Shown: piece after piece, positions 45,041 to 53,423 of the stretch | How the letters are laid out: each line of letters opens with the position of its first letter | How positions within the stretch are numbered: the first letter of the stretch is position 1 | The notes under the pieces: model-generated | What the model saw: only the letters and a program-made list of their open reading frames with translations | Told to the model about the DNA's origin: nothing | The model's database searches: none | Program-made: the position numbers and the translations under genes | Assembly (NCBI RefSeq): GCF_046054165.1 | Contig: NZ_JBFNXK010000007.1 | Location: 182,439 to 246,438 of the forward strand | DNA from: Celerinatantimonas sp046054165 | GTDB lineage: Bacteria > Pseudomonadota > Gammaproteobacteria > Enterobacterales > Celerinatantimonadaceae | Length of the DNA: 64,000 nucleotides | Reading direction: 5' to 3'

Positions 45041-45222
45041 ATGGCCGAGCCAGTTTTACCAGAGGATTTAGCTGAAGTGAAGGGGCATGCGACATTGCAG
45101 GTGCTGCTTTAAGTTTCATACCTTTAGTTGGTATATCGTTAACGCTGTTATACGCTATTTTAGATTATAATGCGCCTTCACATTCTTTGTTTAAGGAAAT
45201 CTATGAATATTTTTCTAATTAG
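45041..45222 (+). pseudogene. Frameshifted bacteriocin-like precursor (candidate)
   Basis: From the ATG at 45041 the frame reads MAEPVLPEDLAEVKG and then stops at 45112 after a run of four G (45082-45085). One extra G, or a -1 slip there, joins it to the frame 45085-45222, which continues ACDIAGAALSFIPLVG, then a hydrophobic stretch, ending EIYEYFSN. The joined 60-residue peptide has a leader matching the double-glycine pattern: Asp -8, Leu -7, Val -4, Gly -2, Ala -1. A GGAT site precedes the ATG. Two tandem small membrane proteins follow in the same direction, as immunity genes would. Confidence 0.45.
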
Positions 45223-45231
45223 GAATCAACC

Positions 45232-45510
45232 ATGTGGAAGCCATTCTTTTTAATCGGATACTTTTTTAATAAAAAACAGCCGATCTCTTATTGGCTCTAT
45301 CATTGGGCGATGTTGGCGACGGCTTTTTATGTTTTTATCGTAGGGTTTGGGTACATATTTTATATGTTGTTGTCACATGATATATGGCTTGCTGCAAATT
45401 ATGGATGGTGGCTATTTGTGATCTATATGATCTTTGGTCATTGTTGCTTTTTCTATTCCAGACGACGTTTTCTGCATTTTGCTATTGAAAAGAGATTACC
45501 GCCCATTTAG
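45232..45510 (+). CDS. Small membrane protein, tandem copy 1 (possible immunity protein)
   Basis: The 92-residue product has two or three hydrophobic segments (about 22-50 and 60-75) and an Arg-rich end (FFYSRRRFLHFAIEKR). The first 38 residues are the same as in the next gene, while the middle (YIFYMLLSHDIWLAAN) differs. An AGGA site lies 8 bases upstream of the ATG and overlaps the end of the preceding frame. I recognise no family. Immunity function is inferred from layout only. Confidence 0.65.
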   Translation: MWKPFFLIGYFFNKKQPISYWLYHWAMLATAFYVFIVGFGYIFYMLLSHDIWLAANYGWWLFVIYMIFGHCCFFYSRRRFLHFAIEKRLPPI

Positions 45511-45519
45511 GCACAAATT

Positions 45520-45792
45520 ATGTGGAAACCATTTTTCTTAATCGGATACTTTTTTAATAAAAAACAGCCGATCTCTTATTGGCTCTATCATTGGGCAATG
45601 TTGGCGACGGCCTTTTATGTTTTTATTGTAGGATTCAGCTATGGCGGATACATGGTAATTACCCATGATATTTGGTTTCGTTCAAATTATGGATGGTGGC
45701 TTGTTATTGGTTATCTCGCCTTTGGCCATTTTTGCTTTTTCTATTCCAGACGACGGTTTTTAAGGTTAGCCGTGGAGCGACATCTAGCTTAA
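45520..45792 (+). CDS. Small membrane protein, tandem copy 2 (possible immunity protein)
   Basis: The 90-residue product starts MWKPFFLIGYFFNKKQPISY, the same as copy 1. Over about 115 bases the two genes are nearly identical at DNA level, then diverge in the central loop (YGGYMVITHDIWFRSN), and converge again at FCFFYSRRRFL. This pattern fits a recent tandem duplication with diversification or recombination. It ends 62 bases before the stop of lpxH on the opposite strand. Confidence 0.65.
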   Translation: MWKPFFLIGYFFNKKQPISYWLYHWAMLATAFYVFIVGFSYGGYMVITHDIWFRSNYGWWLVIGYLAFGHFCFFYSRRRFLRLAVERHLA

Positions 45793-45807
45793 GCTTGAGA
45801 GGCTAAA

Positions 45808-45833
45808 AATAAGCGAGCAGTTAAGTCACTCGC
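45808..45833 (-). terminator. Weak terminator of lpxH
   Basis: GCGAG and CTCGC form a short stem around an 11-base loop; on the minus strand TTATTTTT follows. It lies about 20 bases beyond the lpxH stop. Confidence 0.4.
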
Positions 45834-45853
45834 CATTTTGATCTTTGAGGCGC

Positions 45854-46582
45854 TTATAATTTGCTGCCCGCAAGGTCGAAATTATCGACACTAACCGACA
45901 AAATCGAGCGTTGTTCATACCAATCCCCTAAAACAATCCGCTTCTTTTCAGTTGTATCGGCACAAGGCTGGTGGATGGCGGGTCGGTGAGTGTGGCCGTG
46001 GATCATCCAATCTAACTGATGTTGATCAAAACGTTTGGATACTTCATCGAGAGTTACGTCCATGATCGCATCGCTTTTTTGGCTGTTTCGGGCTTTGCTT
46101 TTGGCTCGCATATTGGCGGCGATTCGGCGGCGTCTTTTTTGCGACAGATGTAAAAAACACCACTGTACCCATTTATGATGGACGATTTTGCGAAAGCGTT
46201 GATAATCTGTATCGGCTGTACAGAGGATGTCACCGTGCAAAAGCATGGTTTTTCGGCCATAGAGGTCAATGATCGTTTCATCAGCCAGAGCGGTCATCCC
46301 CGAGCGATTTAAGTAATCTTGCCGAATTAAAAAATCGCGATTACCACAGATATAGTAAATCGGTAAGCCTTGTTGATTTAGCGCTTGAAGGGCATCGGCT
46401 ACTTTGATGGCGGTATCGCTAAGCAGATCATCGCCGACCCATACCTCGAATAGATCACCTAATATGTACAAGGCGTCAGCATGAGGTGCTTGTTCATCAA
46501 GAAAACGCAGAAACGCCCTGACAATATCAGGGCGCTCGTCACTTAGATGTAGATCAGCAATAAAATAGCTAACCATTAACAT
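45854..46582 (-). CDS. lpxH: LpxH, UDP-2,3-diacylglucosamine diphosphatase
   Basis: LpxH hydrolyses UDP-diacylglucosamine to lipid X in lipid A synthesis at the inner membrane. The 242-residue product has the calcineurin-like metallophosphatase motifs: ADLHLSDERPD, GDLFEVWVGDD, GNRDFLI, LLHGD and HGHTHRPAIH. It follows ppiB directly on the minus strand, an arrangement seen widely in gammaproteobacteria. Start MLMVSYFIADLHLS; the real start may be the second methionine. Confidence 0.95.
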   Translation of the reverse strand: MLMVSYFIADLHLSDERPDIVRAFLRFLDEQAPHADALYILGDLFEVWVGDDLLSDTAIKVADALQALNQQGLPIYYICGNRDFLIRQDYLNRSGMTALADETIIDLYGRKTMLLHGDILCTADTDYQRFRKIVHHKWVQWCFLHLSQKRRRRIAANMRAKSKARNSQKSDAIMDVTLDEVSKRFDQHQLDWMIHGHTHRPAIHQPCADTTEKKRIVLGDWYEQRSILSVSVDNFDLAGSKL

Positions 46583-47080
46583 CTATTCGTTCACGGTGAC
46601 TGAATTCACAATGACTTCATCTAACGGAACATCCTGATGAACATAGCCAAAGTTACCGGTTGGAACACCCTTAATTTTATTTACAACATCCATGCCTTCA
46701 GTCACTTTACCAAAAACACAGTAACCCCAACCTTGAGGAGTCTCAGATTTGAAGTTTAAAAAATCATTATCATTGACGTTGATAAAAAACTGCGCTGACG
46801 CTGAATGAGGGTCCATTGTGCGTGCCATTGCAATGGTACCCGTTTCGTTCGAAAGACCATTGTTGGCTTCGTTTTCAACAGGAGCATTAGTTGATTTTTC
46901 TTTCATGCCGCTGGCAAAACCGCCACCTTGGATCATAAAACCATCGATCACCCGGTGAAACAGTGTGCCATCGTAGTGGCCTGAAGTGGCATAGCTGATA
47001 AAGTTTGCCACTGTTTTTGGCGCTTTATCGGCAAAAAGTTCTAATGTGATGTCACCAAAATTGGTATGCAACGTAACCAT
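46583..47080 (-). CDS. ppiB: PpiB, cytoplasmic peptidyl-prolyl cis-trans isomerase
   Basis: The 165-residue product is a cyclophilin without a signal peptide. It has the catalytic blocks FHRVIDGFMIQGGG, AMARTMDPHSASAQFFINV and GYCVFGKVTEGMDVV. The neighbouring lpxH and divergent cysS form the usual gammaproteobacterial trio. Length matches E. coli PpiB (164). Confidence 0.96.
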   Translation of the reverse strand: MVTLHTNFGDITLELFADKAPKTVANFISYATSGHYDGTLFHRVIDGFMIQGGGFASGMKEKSTNAPVENEANNGLSNETGTIAMARTMDPHSASAQFFINVNDNDFLNFKSETPQGWGYCVFGKVTEGMDVVNKIKGVPTGNFGYVHQDVPLDEVIVNSVTVNE

Positions 47081-47453
47081 CGGGTTTAATCCTTAAATTA
47101 AAAGAAGCTAGAGTCTGATGATCCTTAATGGTTGTGTCGCGCCTTATGAGCGCAACAAATGATGTTTCATCAGTTCAGTTAAAGATCAACAGGGTTTAAA
47201 TTCTAGCGAGTTGTCGTCGCTGATGCCAGTCGAGGTTCACTTTTCAGCATATTTGTTTCAGAGATTGATGAACGATTATCCAACGTGAACTTATTTAACT
47301 GGAAAATAGAGGTTGATTTGGGTAGAGGTTCTCTTTATTGGGGTAACACGTTGGTGAATCAGATATAACGGGCATTTGCCGCGGCTGTTTTTCCCCATCA
47401 GTGGTGCTAGAATACGGCCATAAATGACAATACAGGATAGGAAGTTCGGCCGA
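47081..47453. other. Divergent promoter region of ppiB and cysS
   Basis: About 370 bases between two oppositely oriented housekeeping genes. No other gene seen. It should hold both promoters. Confidence 0.55.
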
Positions 47454-48842
47454 ATGTTAAAGATCTATAATACGTTGACCCGTCAAAAAGAAGAATTTAA
47501 GCCCATACATCCCGGTAAAATCGGGATGTATGTATGCGGGGTCACGGTCTACGATTACTGTCATATTGGTCACGGCCGGACTTTTGCAGCCTTTGATACC
47601 ATTGCGCGCTATCTGCGTTGGCGTGGTTATGAACTCAAATTTGTACGTAATATCACGGATGTTGACGATAAGATTATCAATCGTGCTCACGAAAATAATG
47701 AGTCTTGCGAAAATTTAGTGAATCGGTTTGTCGATGCGATGCACGAAGATTTTGCAGCACTAGGCATCGGTCGCCCTGATATCGAACCGACTGTAACCAC
47801 GCATATGGATGACGTCATTGCGATTGTTGAGAAACTGATTGCCAATGGGAATGCCTATGTGGGCGATAATGGCGATGTGATGTTCGCGGTCGACAGCTTC
47901 CCTGAATATGGTCAGTTAAGTCAGCAAAATCTGGAAATGCTACAAGCGGGGGCACGAGTTGATATTAATGAAAACAAACGCAATCCGCTAGACTTTGTGC
48001 TCTGGAAAAGTGCGAAACCGGGGGAACCTTGCTGGGCTTCTCCTTGGGGCGAAGGCCGTCCGGGCTGGCATATTGAATGTTCTGCGATGAATATGAAACA
48101 TCTTGGCGATGTTTTTGATATTCATGGCGGTGGCTCTGACTTGGCTTTTCCGCATCATGAAAATGAGATCGCTCAAAGTTGCTGCGCGCACCACACCAAG
48201 TATGTGAATTATTGGATGCATAGCGGCATGGTGCAGGTAGACAAAGTAAAAATGTCTAAATCCTTGGGCAATTTCTTTACTATTCGCGATGTGCTTAAAG
48301 AATATGACGGCCAGAGCGTACGTTATTTTCTGATCTCGGGTCATTATCGTAGTCAACTTAATTATTCAGAAGATAACCTGAAACAGGCGCGAAGCGCGAT
48401 GGAACGTCTTTATACTGCGCTGCGTGGTGTGACGGCCAGTACGCCGAATGATATTTTAGCCGAATCTTATCGTGACCAGTTTATGACTGCGATGGATGAT
48501 GACTTTAATACACCGGAGGCACTGCCGGTATTATTTGAATTGGCAAAAGCTCTGAATCGGGTGAAAGATACGGATGCAGATCAAGCCAGCCAATATGCAG
48601 GATTACTGGTTGAGCTGGGGAGTGTTTTGGGATTATGTCAGGATGATCCTGAGCTATTTTTGCAGGGTGAGGCGCAAGATGACGATCAAGAAGTGGCTCA
48701 AATCGAGGCACTGATTCAGCAACGTCAGGATGCGCGTGCTGCCAAAGATTGGGCGAAAGCGGATGAAGCGCGTGATGCGCTGACCGCAATGGGGATTGTA
48801 TTGGAAGATGGCCCTCAAGGGACGACTTGGCGTAAAGCTTGA
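47454..48842 (+). CDS. cysS: CysS, cysteinyl-tRNA synthetase
   Basis: CysS charges tRNA-Cys in the cytoplasm. The 462-residue product has the HIGH motif in YCHIGHGRTFAAF, zinc ligands (MYVCGVTVYD, HIECSAMN, PHHENEIAQS) and KMSKSLGNFF. I chose the ATG at 47454 (MLKIYNTLTR), the family start, which yields the E. coli length (461); the frame opens 10 codons earlier. An AGGAAG site lies upstream. Confidence 0.97.
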   Translation: MLKIYNTLTRQKEEFKPIHPGKIGMYVCGVTVYDYCHIGHGRTFAAFDTIARYLRWRGYELKFVRNITDVDDKIINRAHENNESCENLVNRFVDAMHEDFAALGIGRPDIEPTVTTHMDDVIAIVEKLIANGNAYVGDNGDVMFAVDSFPEYGQLSQQNLEMLQAGARVDINENKRNPLDFVLWKSAKPGEPCWASPWGEGRPGWHIECSAMNMKHLGDVFDIHGGGSDLAFPHHENEIAQSCCAHHTKYVNYWMHSGMVQVDKVKMSKSLGNFFTIRDVLKEYDGQSVRYFLISGHYRSQLNYSEDNLKQARSAMERLYTALRGVTASTPNDILAESYRDQFMTAMDDDFNTPEALPVLFELAKALNRVKDTDADQASQYAGLLVELGSVLGLCQDDPELFLQGEAQDDDQEVAQIEALIQQRQDARAAKDWAKADEARDALTAMGIVLEDGPQGTTWRKA

Positions 48843-48916
48843 TTTTTTGTAGCTGAGTAGGGCTTCTATCCGCCTTACTCCGTGATGCCCTATCTTCCTT
48901 GGATCAGGGGAATGTT

Positions 48917-49432
48917 GTGGAACTGATTTATCCGAGTTATTCACTTAAAGCTGAATTTAATGCTTTTTGTCAGGATTATTTGGAACATGATGTGCTTCAA
49001 GGTGGTGATTATTTACAGGCGATGTCTGATTTTAATCATTATGTGGCTCAGTTACTTCACAACTCCCGCAGTGAGGATCTTCCGTCTTTTCAGACCGCTT
49101 GTTCTCATTTTTGGGCTGTAGTCGATACTCAAATTGTTGGAACATTAAGGCTTCGGCATTCCCTTCGAGATCCTTTTTTAGCCACTGAGCTTGGGCATAT
49201 CGGGTATGATATTGCCCCGAGTTTTCGTCGGCGTGGATATGCGAAAGCAATGCTTTGTTTAAGTTTTGCTAAAGCTGTGGAGTTGGGGATTTTTCGGTTA
49301 TTGATCACTGCGGATGAATCTAATATAGCTTCTCGGCGAGTGATCGAAGCTAATGGCGGTATTTTGGACTCGATTATTATGGGGCCGATTTTAAAACGGA
49401 AAATAGCACGTTATTGGATAGAGCTTGTATGA
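48917..49432 (+). CDS. GNAT-family N-acetyltransferase
   Basis: The 171-residue product has the acetyl-CoA binding pattern YDIAPSFRRRGYAKAMLCLSF at its centre, followed by LLITADESNIASRRVIEANGG, typical of GNAT enzymes. The N-terminal part is substrate-binding. I chose a GTG at 48917 with AGGGG six bases upstream, since the frame otherwise opens at a TTG. Substrate unknown. It follows cysS by 74 bases and may share its transcript. Confidence 0.85.
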   Translation: MELIYPSYSLKAEFNAFCQDYLEHDVLQGGDYLQAMSDFNHYVAQLLHNSRSEDLPSFQTACSHFWAVVDTQIVGTLRLRHSLRDPFLATELGHIGYDIAPSFRRRGYAKAMLCLSFAKAVELGIFRLLITADESNIASRRVIEANGGILDSIIMGPILKRKIARYWIELV

Positions 49433-50007
49433 TTTAGATGTGATTCCTATTTTATAGTCGAAATGATTTAAAAAAATTGGTTTATAAATTAGTTGACTTT
49501 ATAAATAGAAAAATATTGAGAATGGTGCACATAAAAAGTTGAGCTTATTTAGCGGTTTTATATAGATATCTTTATGTGATAGAGAGGTATTTATACTTTA
49601 AGGGCATACTAATAAATTTATTTCCCACATAATTAATAAGTCAATATTAAAATAAGAGAAATATTGTCTAAAAATAGTTATGAATGTTACATGTAGAAAT
49701 TAGAGTAGTTTAAATATGAATGCTAGAGAACTGACAATAACATTATTTTTTGCATGGTTATTTTAAGCATAATCCCTAAAATATTGAGCTAATAATGCAA
49801 TATAACAGTACGATAATTCCTTATTAAATATAATAATTATAGCTCATAAATTAAGTAATTTATCTATCCTCATTGAAAGCGACTATGTGTATGTCGTGTA
49901 GTGGCAACCGAGGTTGTGGTGTTATAGGTTGAAGAGGGTATGAAGAATCGCAATCTAGCTGATATTCTAGTTAAAAATAATCGTTTGGGGTCAATGGGGT
50001 GCGTGTT
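49433..50007. other. Very AT-rich gap of about 575 bases
   Basis: Low-complexity AT-rich sequence without a credible gene. A 23-codon frame at 49940-50011 has a weak GAGGG site but overlaps the terminator of the next gene. Such AT-rich, gene-poor stretches are often H-NS bound or mark past insertions; that is inference. Confidence 0.5.
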
Positions 50008-50040
50008 ATAAAAAGCGGACTAGTAATACGACTAGTCCGC
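50008..50040 (-). terminator. Terminator of the small Lys/Ala-rich protein gene
   Basis: GCGGACTAGT and ACTAGTCCGC form a perfect 10-bp stem with a six-base loop; on the minus strand TTTTTAT follows. It lies 23 bases beyond the stop of the 30-residue gene. Confidence 0.9.
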
Positions 50041-50063
50041 ATGAGATCAATTAAAATAATCGA

Positions 50064-50156
50064 TTATTTTTTAGCTTCACTGTTTTTAGCTTTGCCAGCA
50101 GCTTTAGCGGGTTTGTTCTGATTGCCTGCAGGTGCTTGTGCTTTATTTTTAGCCAT
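50064..50156 (-). CDS. 30-residue Lys/Ala-rich protein
   Basis: The product starts MAKNKAQAPAGNQNK and ends KKN-type repeats (AKAAGKAKNSEAKK): about a third Lys and a third Ala, very basic and probably disordered. A strong ribosome site (AAAGGAGAG) lies 7 bases before the ATG and a perfect terminator follows, so this is a genuine transcription unit of its own. I do not recognise a family; such peptides can bind nucleic acid or ribosomes. Divergent from the 263-residue hypothetical gene. Confidence 0.7.
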   Translation of the reverse strand: MAKNKAQAPAGNQNKPAKAAGKAKNSEAKK

Positions 50157-50218
50157 CTTAAACTCTCCTTTGTTGAGTGTATAGTAAACTGAACAGGGCT
50201 CAAAGTAGCACCTTGTTT

Positions 50219-50236
50219 GGGGACATTCGGGGACAT
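50219..50236. repeat. Direct repeat GGGGACAT, two copies
   Basis: GGGGACAT occurs at 50219-50226 and 50229-50236, ten bases apart, just before the start of the next gene. The same octamer recurs at 54189-54196. Confidence 0.6.
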
Positions 50237-51008
50237 GATCGATAAACTTGCAATACATAATAAGCAACGAAAAATCAAAGGGATATTGTTAAGTCTTGGA
50301 TGGAGTATTAATAAATTTGCTAGTCGCTATATGATCGACAATAGCGATTATGACGTCGAAGAAGACGAGATTTTGCGCTTTCAGGAAAAAGTAAAAAAAC
50401 AGTTGAGTCGCTTAACGGTGAGTGAGCTCAAAAATCAGGCGTTGGATGACTATTTGCAATTTCTTGAAGGAACGGATGAGTACCATAAGATTAAGGATAA
50501 GATTAAGCTCCCGAGCTCGTTAACTGGATTTATTAATGACTATCAGTTAATTCTGAATGAGGAGCGATCCAAGGTTGCTCGGCAGGTGTTAGAGGTCGCG
50601 GCTGCGTATGCGTTATCACTTGGTGCTGCTTTGGCTTTTAACGTGGTTGCAACAGCGGATCAAATGCGTTATTTGGTGATATGGGAAGGTGATATCGGTT
50701 ACCGGGGGTGTTGGGAACCGGCTATTTGTGAAGTGATTAAAAATTCAGAAGGCCGATTTTATGTGCAGCAGGCCGAACTGCATTTTCATCCTGGGTTGTG
50801 TTTTATTGATGATGTGATTGCTTATGACAACAATCAGTTGATTCTCAGTGGCTATCGATATGATCGCCATGATCCAGTAGTCTATCCGACATTGAAGTAT
50901 TGGGTGACTTTAACAAAAGATAGCGATAATGCTTGGCAAGTGATTGAAGAGCATTTAATAAAAAAAGAAATATTGAATACGAGTGAATTTGGCATCAATC
51001 ATTTATAG
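50235..51008 (+). CDS. Hypothetical protein of 257 residues
   Basis: I do not recognise this family. The first 110 residues are helical and charged (KQRKIKGILLSLGWSINKF, DEILRFQEKVKKQLSRL). A hydrophobic helix follows (VLEVAAAYALSLGAALAFNVVA, about 118-139), and the last 100 residues look beta-rich (YLVIWEGDIGYRG, LILSGYRYDRHDP). The ATG at 50235 has CGGGGAC upstream. Divergent from the small basic protein gene, with 78 bases between them. Confidence 0.6.
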   Translation: MIDKLAIHNKQRKIKGILLSLGWSINKFASRYMIDNSDYDVEEDEILRFQEKVKKQLSRLTVSELKNQALDDYLQFLEGTDEYHKIKDKIKLPSSLTGFINDYQLILNEERSKVARQVLEVAAAYALSLGAALAFNVVATADQMRYLVIWEGDIGYRGCWEPAICEVIKNSEGRFYVQQAELHFHPGLCFIDDVIAYDNNQLILSGYRYDRHDPVVYPTLKYWVTLTKDSDNAWQVIEEHLIKKEILNTSEFGINHL

Positions 51009-51336
51009 TTTTATTGTTAAATCGATTAATAAATATTATGGAAAGAATAGGTATTCTATATCTAAATAATGGATGTAAATGAGTTGTGTTAGCTATTGAG
51101 TTGATCATGGTTTTATTTATCTCGTTTAACAAGAGATATGTTATCCAGTTTATTTAAGATAGTTGTATTGAGGTTGGATAAAACCGAATCGACGGTGAAT
51201 CTTCCATCAACAAATATGCAATATTTTAGAAACAATGACTATCTTTTAATCATTATAATGTTTATCATTAACAGCTTGGCTGTAGATTGAATCATATGAA
51301 TATGAAAGTCGTTATTCTAGAGGAATTTTGGACGTT
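51009..51336. other. AT-rich gap of about 330 bases before the chemoreceptor gene
   Basis: No gene seen. An AT-rich imperfect palindrome at 51247-51270 (TAATCATTATAATG with TTTATCATTA) loosely resembles a Fur box. The chemoreceptor promoter should lie here. Confidence 0.45.
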
Positions 51337-53253
51337 ATGAACACATTACGGAGAATTAGTATTCGTAATAAATTTCTATTGGTAATTATATTGGCGGTTA
51401 TTTTACCAACAGTGATTGTCGGGGGAGTTATTCAATATGCTAGCAAAACGCTGGTACAGCATCGTCTAATTGATATTGAATTACCAAGTACGCTAAGTAA
51501 TATATCACTCAGAGTGAGTCATGAGACGGGCACTTTATTAAAAGCAAGTGAGCAGCTTGCGAATAATAAATTTATTCAGGATAGTTTTCAGAATGGCAAT
51601 ATTTTACCTCAGGATGAACCACGGCTGATTTCAGAGTTTAATCAGTTATTACAGCAATATGATTTATCCGATGTCAGTCTGGTTAATACGGAGTCTCGTC
51701 GCTCTTGGGATCAAAATGGTTTCATGCGTCAGTTAAACCAACCTCGTGATAGTTGGTATTTTAGTTTTGTTGAGTCGAATCAGGAAACTAATGTCAGCAT
51801 GTCTCAAGCTGATAACGGCGATATGATGATGTTTATCGATTATCGCAAGCCCAACGGTTTATTAGTGGCGAGTATGGCTAAATCGGTCAATTCAATGGTT
51901 AATCTGTTGAATGGATTCCAGATCGAGAAGTCTGGTTATGTTTTTCTGGCTGATACCGATGGCAAAATCCAGCTCAATCGTAATCAATCGCTGGTGAATC
52001 AGAATTTGAATGATCTTTATGGCGATGAGACCGCAACGTTATTACAAAAGTCGGACTTTAATTTAATCAAAACCCAGTACCAGGGGCAGTCGGTTTTTGT
52101 GGCCACGCGCTATATTCCTTCCATGAATTGGTTTGTCGTTGCTCAGGTTCCGGTTGGGGAAGTATTTGCCGATATCCATCATATGGATATGCAAATTCTT
52201 TTGACCATTGTGATCGTGGCCATTATTTTCATTTTGTTTGGTTTTTGGTTGGCGAATGGCGTGACCCGTCCGATTAAAATGATTGCCGCTCGCTTTAGTG
52301 AGTTGGGGCATGGCGGGGGCGATTTGTCCCAGCGTTTAACTCTTGATGGAACGGATGAGATAGCGCAATTAAGCCAAGGCTTTAATGATTTTGTAGGACA
52401 GATCCATCAGTCGATGCACGAGGTGGCATCGACAGCAGTACAGTTGCAGACTGAAGCAGAGAAAGTTTCTAAAAAGGCGGCTATAACGCATAGTAATAGC
52501 CAGCATCAGCATGATCAATCATTGCAAATTGTAGCGGCAATGAATCAGATGGGGGCCACGATTAGTGAAATTGCATCCAGTGCGTCGACCGCATCCGATA
52601 GTGCTGATCAGGCGTCGGTGAATACTGAAGAAGGTCGGAAGGTGGTTAATCAGGCTAAAGATGTGATCCATAATCTGGCCCAAAATATCAGCAAAGCGAG
52701 CGAACAGGTTCAACGGCTTGCTTCTCGGACCGATGATATTGGTTCGATTCTGGATGTGATTCAAAATGTTTCCGATCAGACCAATTTATTGGCGCTTAAT
52801 GCAGCGATTGAAGCCGCTCGAGCCGGTGAACATGGGCGTGGGTTTGCGGTGGTGGCTGAAGAAGTTCGGAATTTAGCCCAACGCACGGCTGATTCAGCGG
52901 GTCAAATTCAATCGATGATTGAAGTTTTGCAACGTGATAGTCAGCAAGCGGTTCAGGCGATGCAGGAAGGGCAACAAGTGACTCAGGACGGTGTTGATGC
53001 ATCGGATCAGGCTGTTGCGGTATTAAGCGAGATATATGAACATATTCAGGGAATTAGTGACCGTAACCGTCAAGTTGCTACCGCAACCGAAGAGCAAGCA
53101 ACGACTGTTTTAAATATCAATGAAAACATTGAGGGAATGAACGATATTAATGATGAGACGACGCAAACTGCCGATGAATTAGCACAGGCGAGTCAGCAAT
53201 TGCATGAGCTTTCTAATCGTCTTAATGCTTTAGTCGGTCACTTTGAGTTATAA
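51337..53253 (+). CDS. Methyl-accepting chemotaxis protein with dCache sensor
   Basis: The 638-residue chemoreceptor has an N-terminal membrane anchor (about 11-33), a periplasmic dCache-type sensor (about 35-285) with GYVFLADTDGKIQLN, a second membrane helix (about 286-308), a HAMP domain and a signalling domain. The signalling hairpin tip reads NLLALNAAIEAARAGEHG and GRGFAVVAEEVRNLAQRT. The ligand is unknown. I chose the ATG at 51337 over a TTG three codons earlier; GAGGAA lies upstream. Confidence 0.95.
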   Translation: MNTLRRISIRNKFLLVIILAVILPTVIVGGVIQYASKTLVQHRLIDIELPSTLSNISLRVSHETGTLLKASEQLANNKFIQDSFQNGNILPQDEPRLISEFNQLLQQYDLSDVSLVNTESRRSWDQNGFMRQLNQPRDSWYFSFVESNQETNVSMSQADNGDMMMFIDYRKPNGLLVASMAKSVNSMVNLLNGFQIEKSGYVFLADTDGKIQLNRNQSLVNQNLNDLYGDETATLLQKSDFNLIKTQYQGQSVFVATRYIPSMNWFVVAQVPVGEVFADIHHMDMQILLTIVIVAIIFILFGFWLANGVTRPIKMIAARFSELGHGGGDLSQRLTLDGTDEIAQLSQGFNDFVGQIHQSMHEVASTAVQLQTEAEKVSKKAAITHSNSQHQHDQSLQIVAAMNQMGATISEIASSASTASDSADQASVNTEEGRKVVNQAKDVIHNLAQNISKASEQVQRLASRTDDIGSILDVIQNVSDQTNLLALNAAIEAARAGEHGRGFAVVAEEVRNLAQRTADSAGQIQSMIEVLQRDSQQAVQAMQEGQQVTQDGVDASDQAVAVLSEIYEHIQGISDRNRQVATATEEQATTVLNINENIEGMNDINDETTQTADELAQASQQLHELSNRLNALVGHFEL

Positions 53254-53313
53254 AATTTTATTTTTCGTATCATTGAATATTTGATTGTGCATTGAGTGAT
53301 ACGATTTGGCATT

Positions 53314-53355
53314 CTGCGTCCTTTATGAAATGTTAATGTTCATCATAGGACGCAG
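53314..53355. terminator. Bidirectional hairpin between chemoreceptor and HAD genes
   Basis: CTGCGTCC and GGACGCAG pair, and TTTATGAA with TTCATCATA extends the stem with one bulge, around a nine-base loop. It lies between convergent genes; flanking T runs are weak. Confidence 0.65.
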
Positions 53356-53423
53356 CATTTATTGTTCGTGTATATCCAATAAAATTATCACGTTGTAGTT
53401 GTTCTATTCATTCATCTGCATCG

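Noticed and set aside
48654..48944. Frames antisense to cysS
   Set aside because: Shadows of a well-conserved coding region.
49940..50011. 23-codon frame in the AT-rich gap
   Set aside because: It runs into the terminator of the opposite gene and has only a weak start site.
51247..51270. Fur box upstream of the chemoreceptor
   Set aside because: AT-rich palindromic but with too many mismatches to the 19-bp consensus to call.
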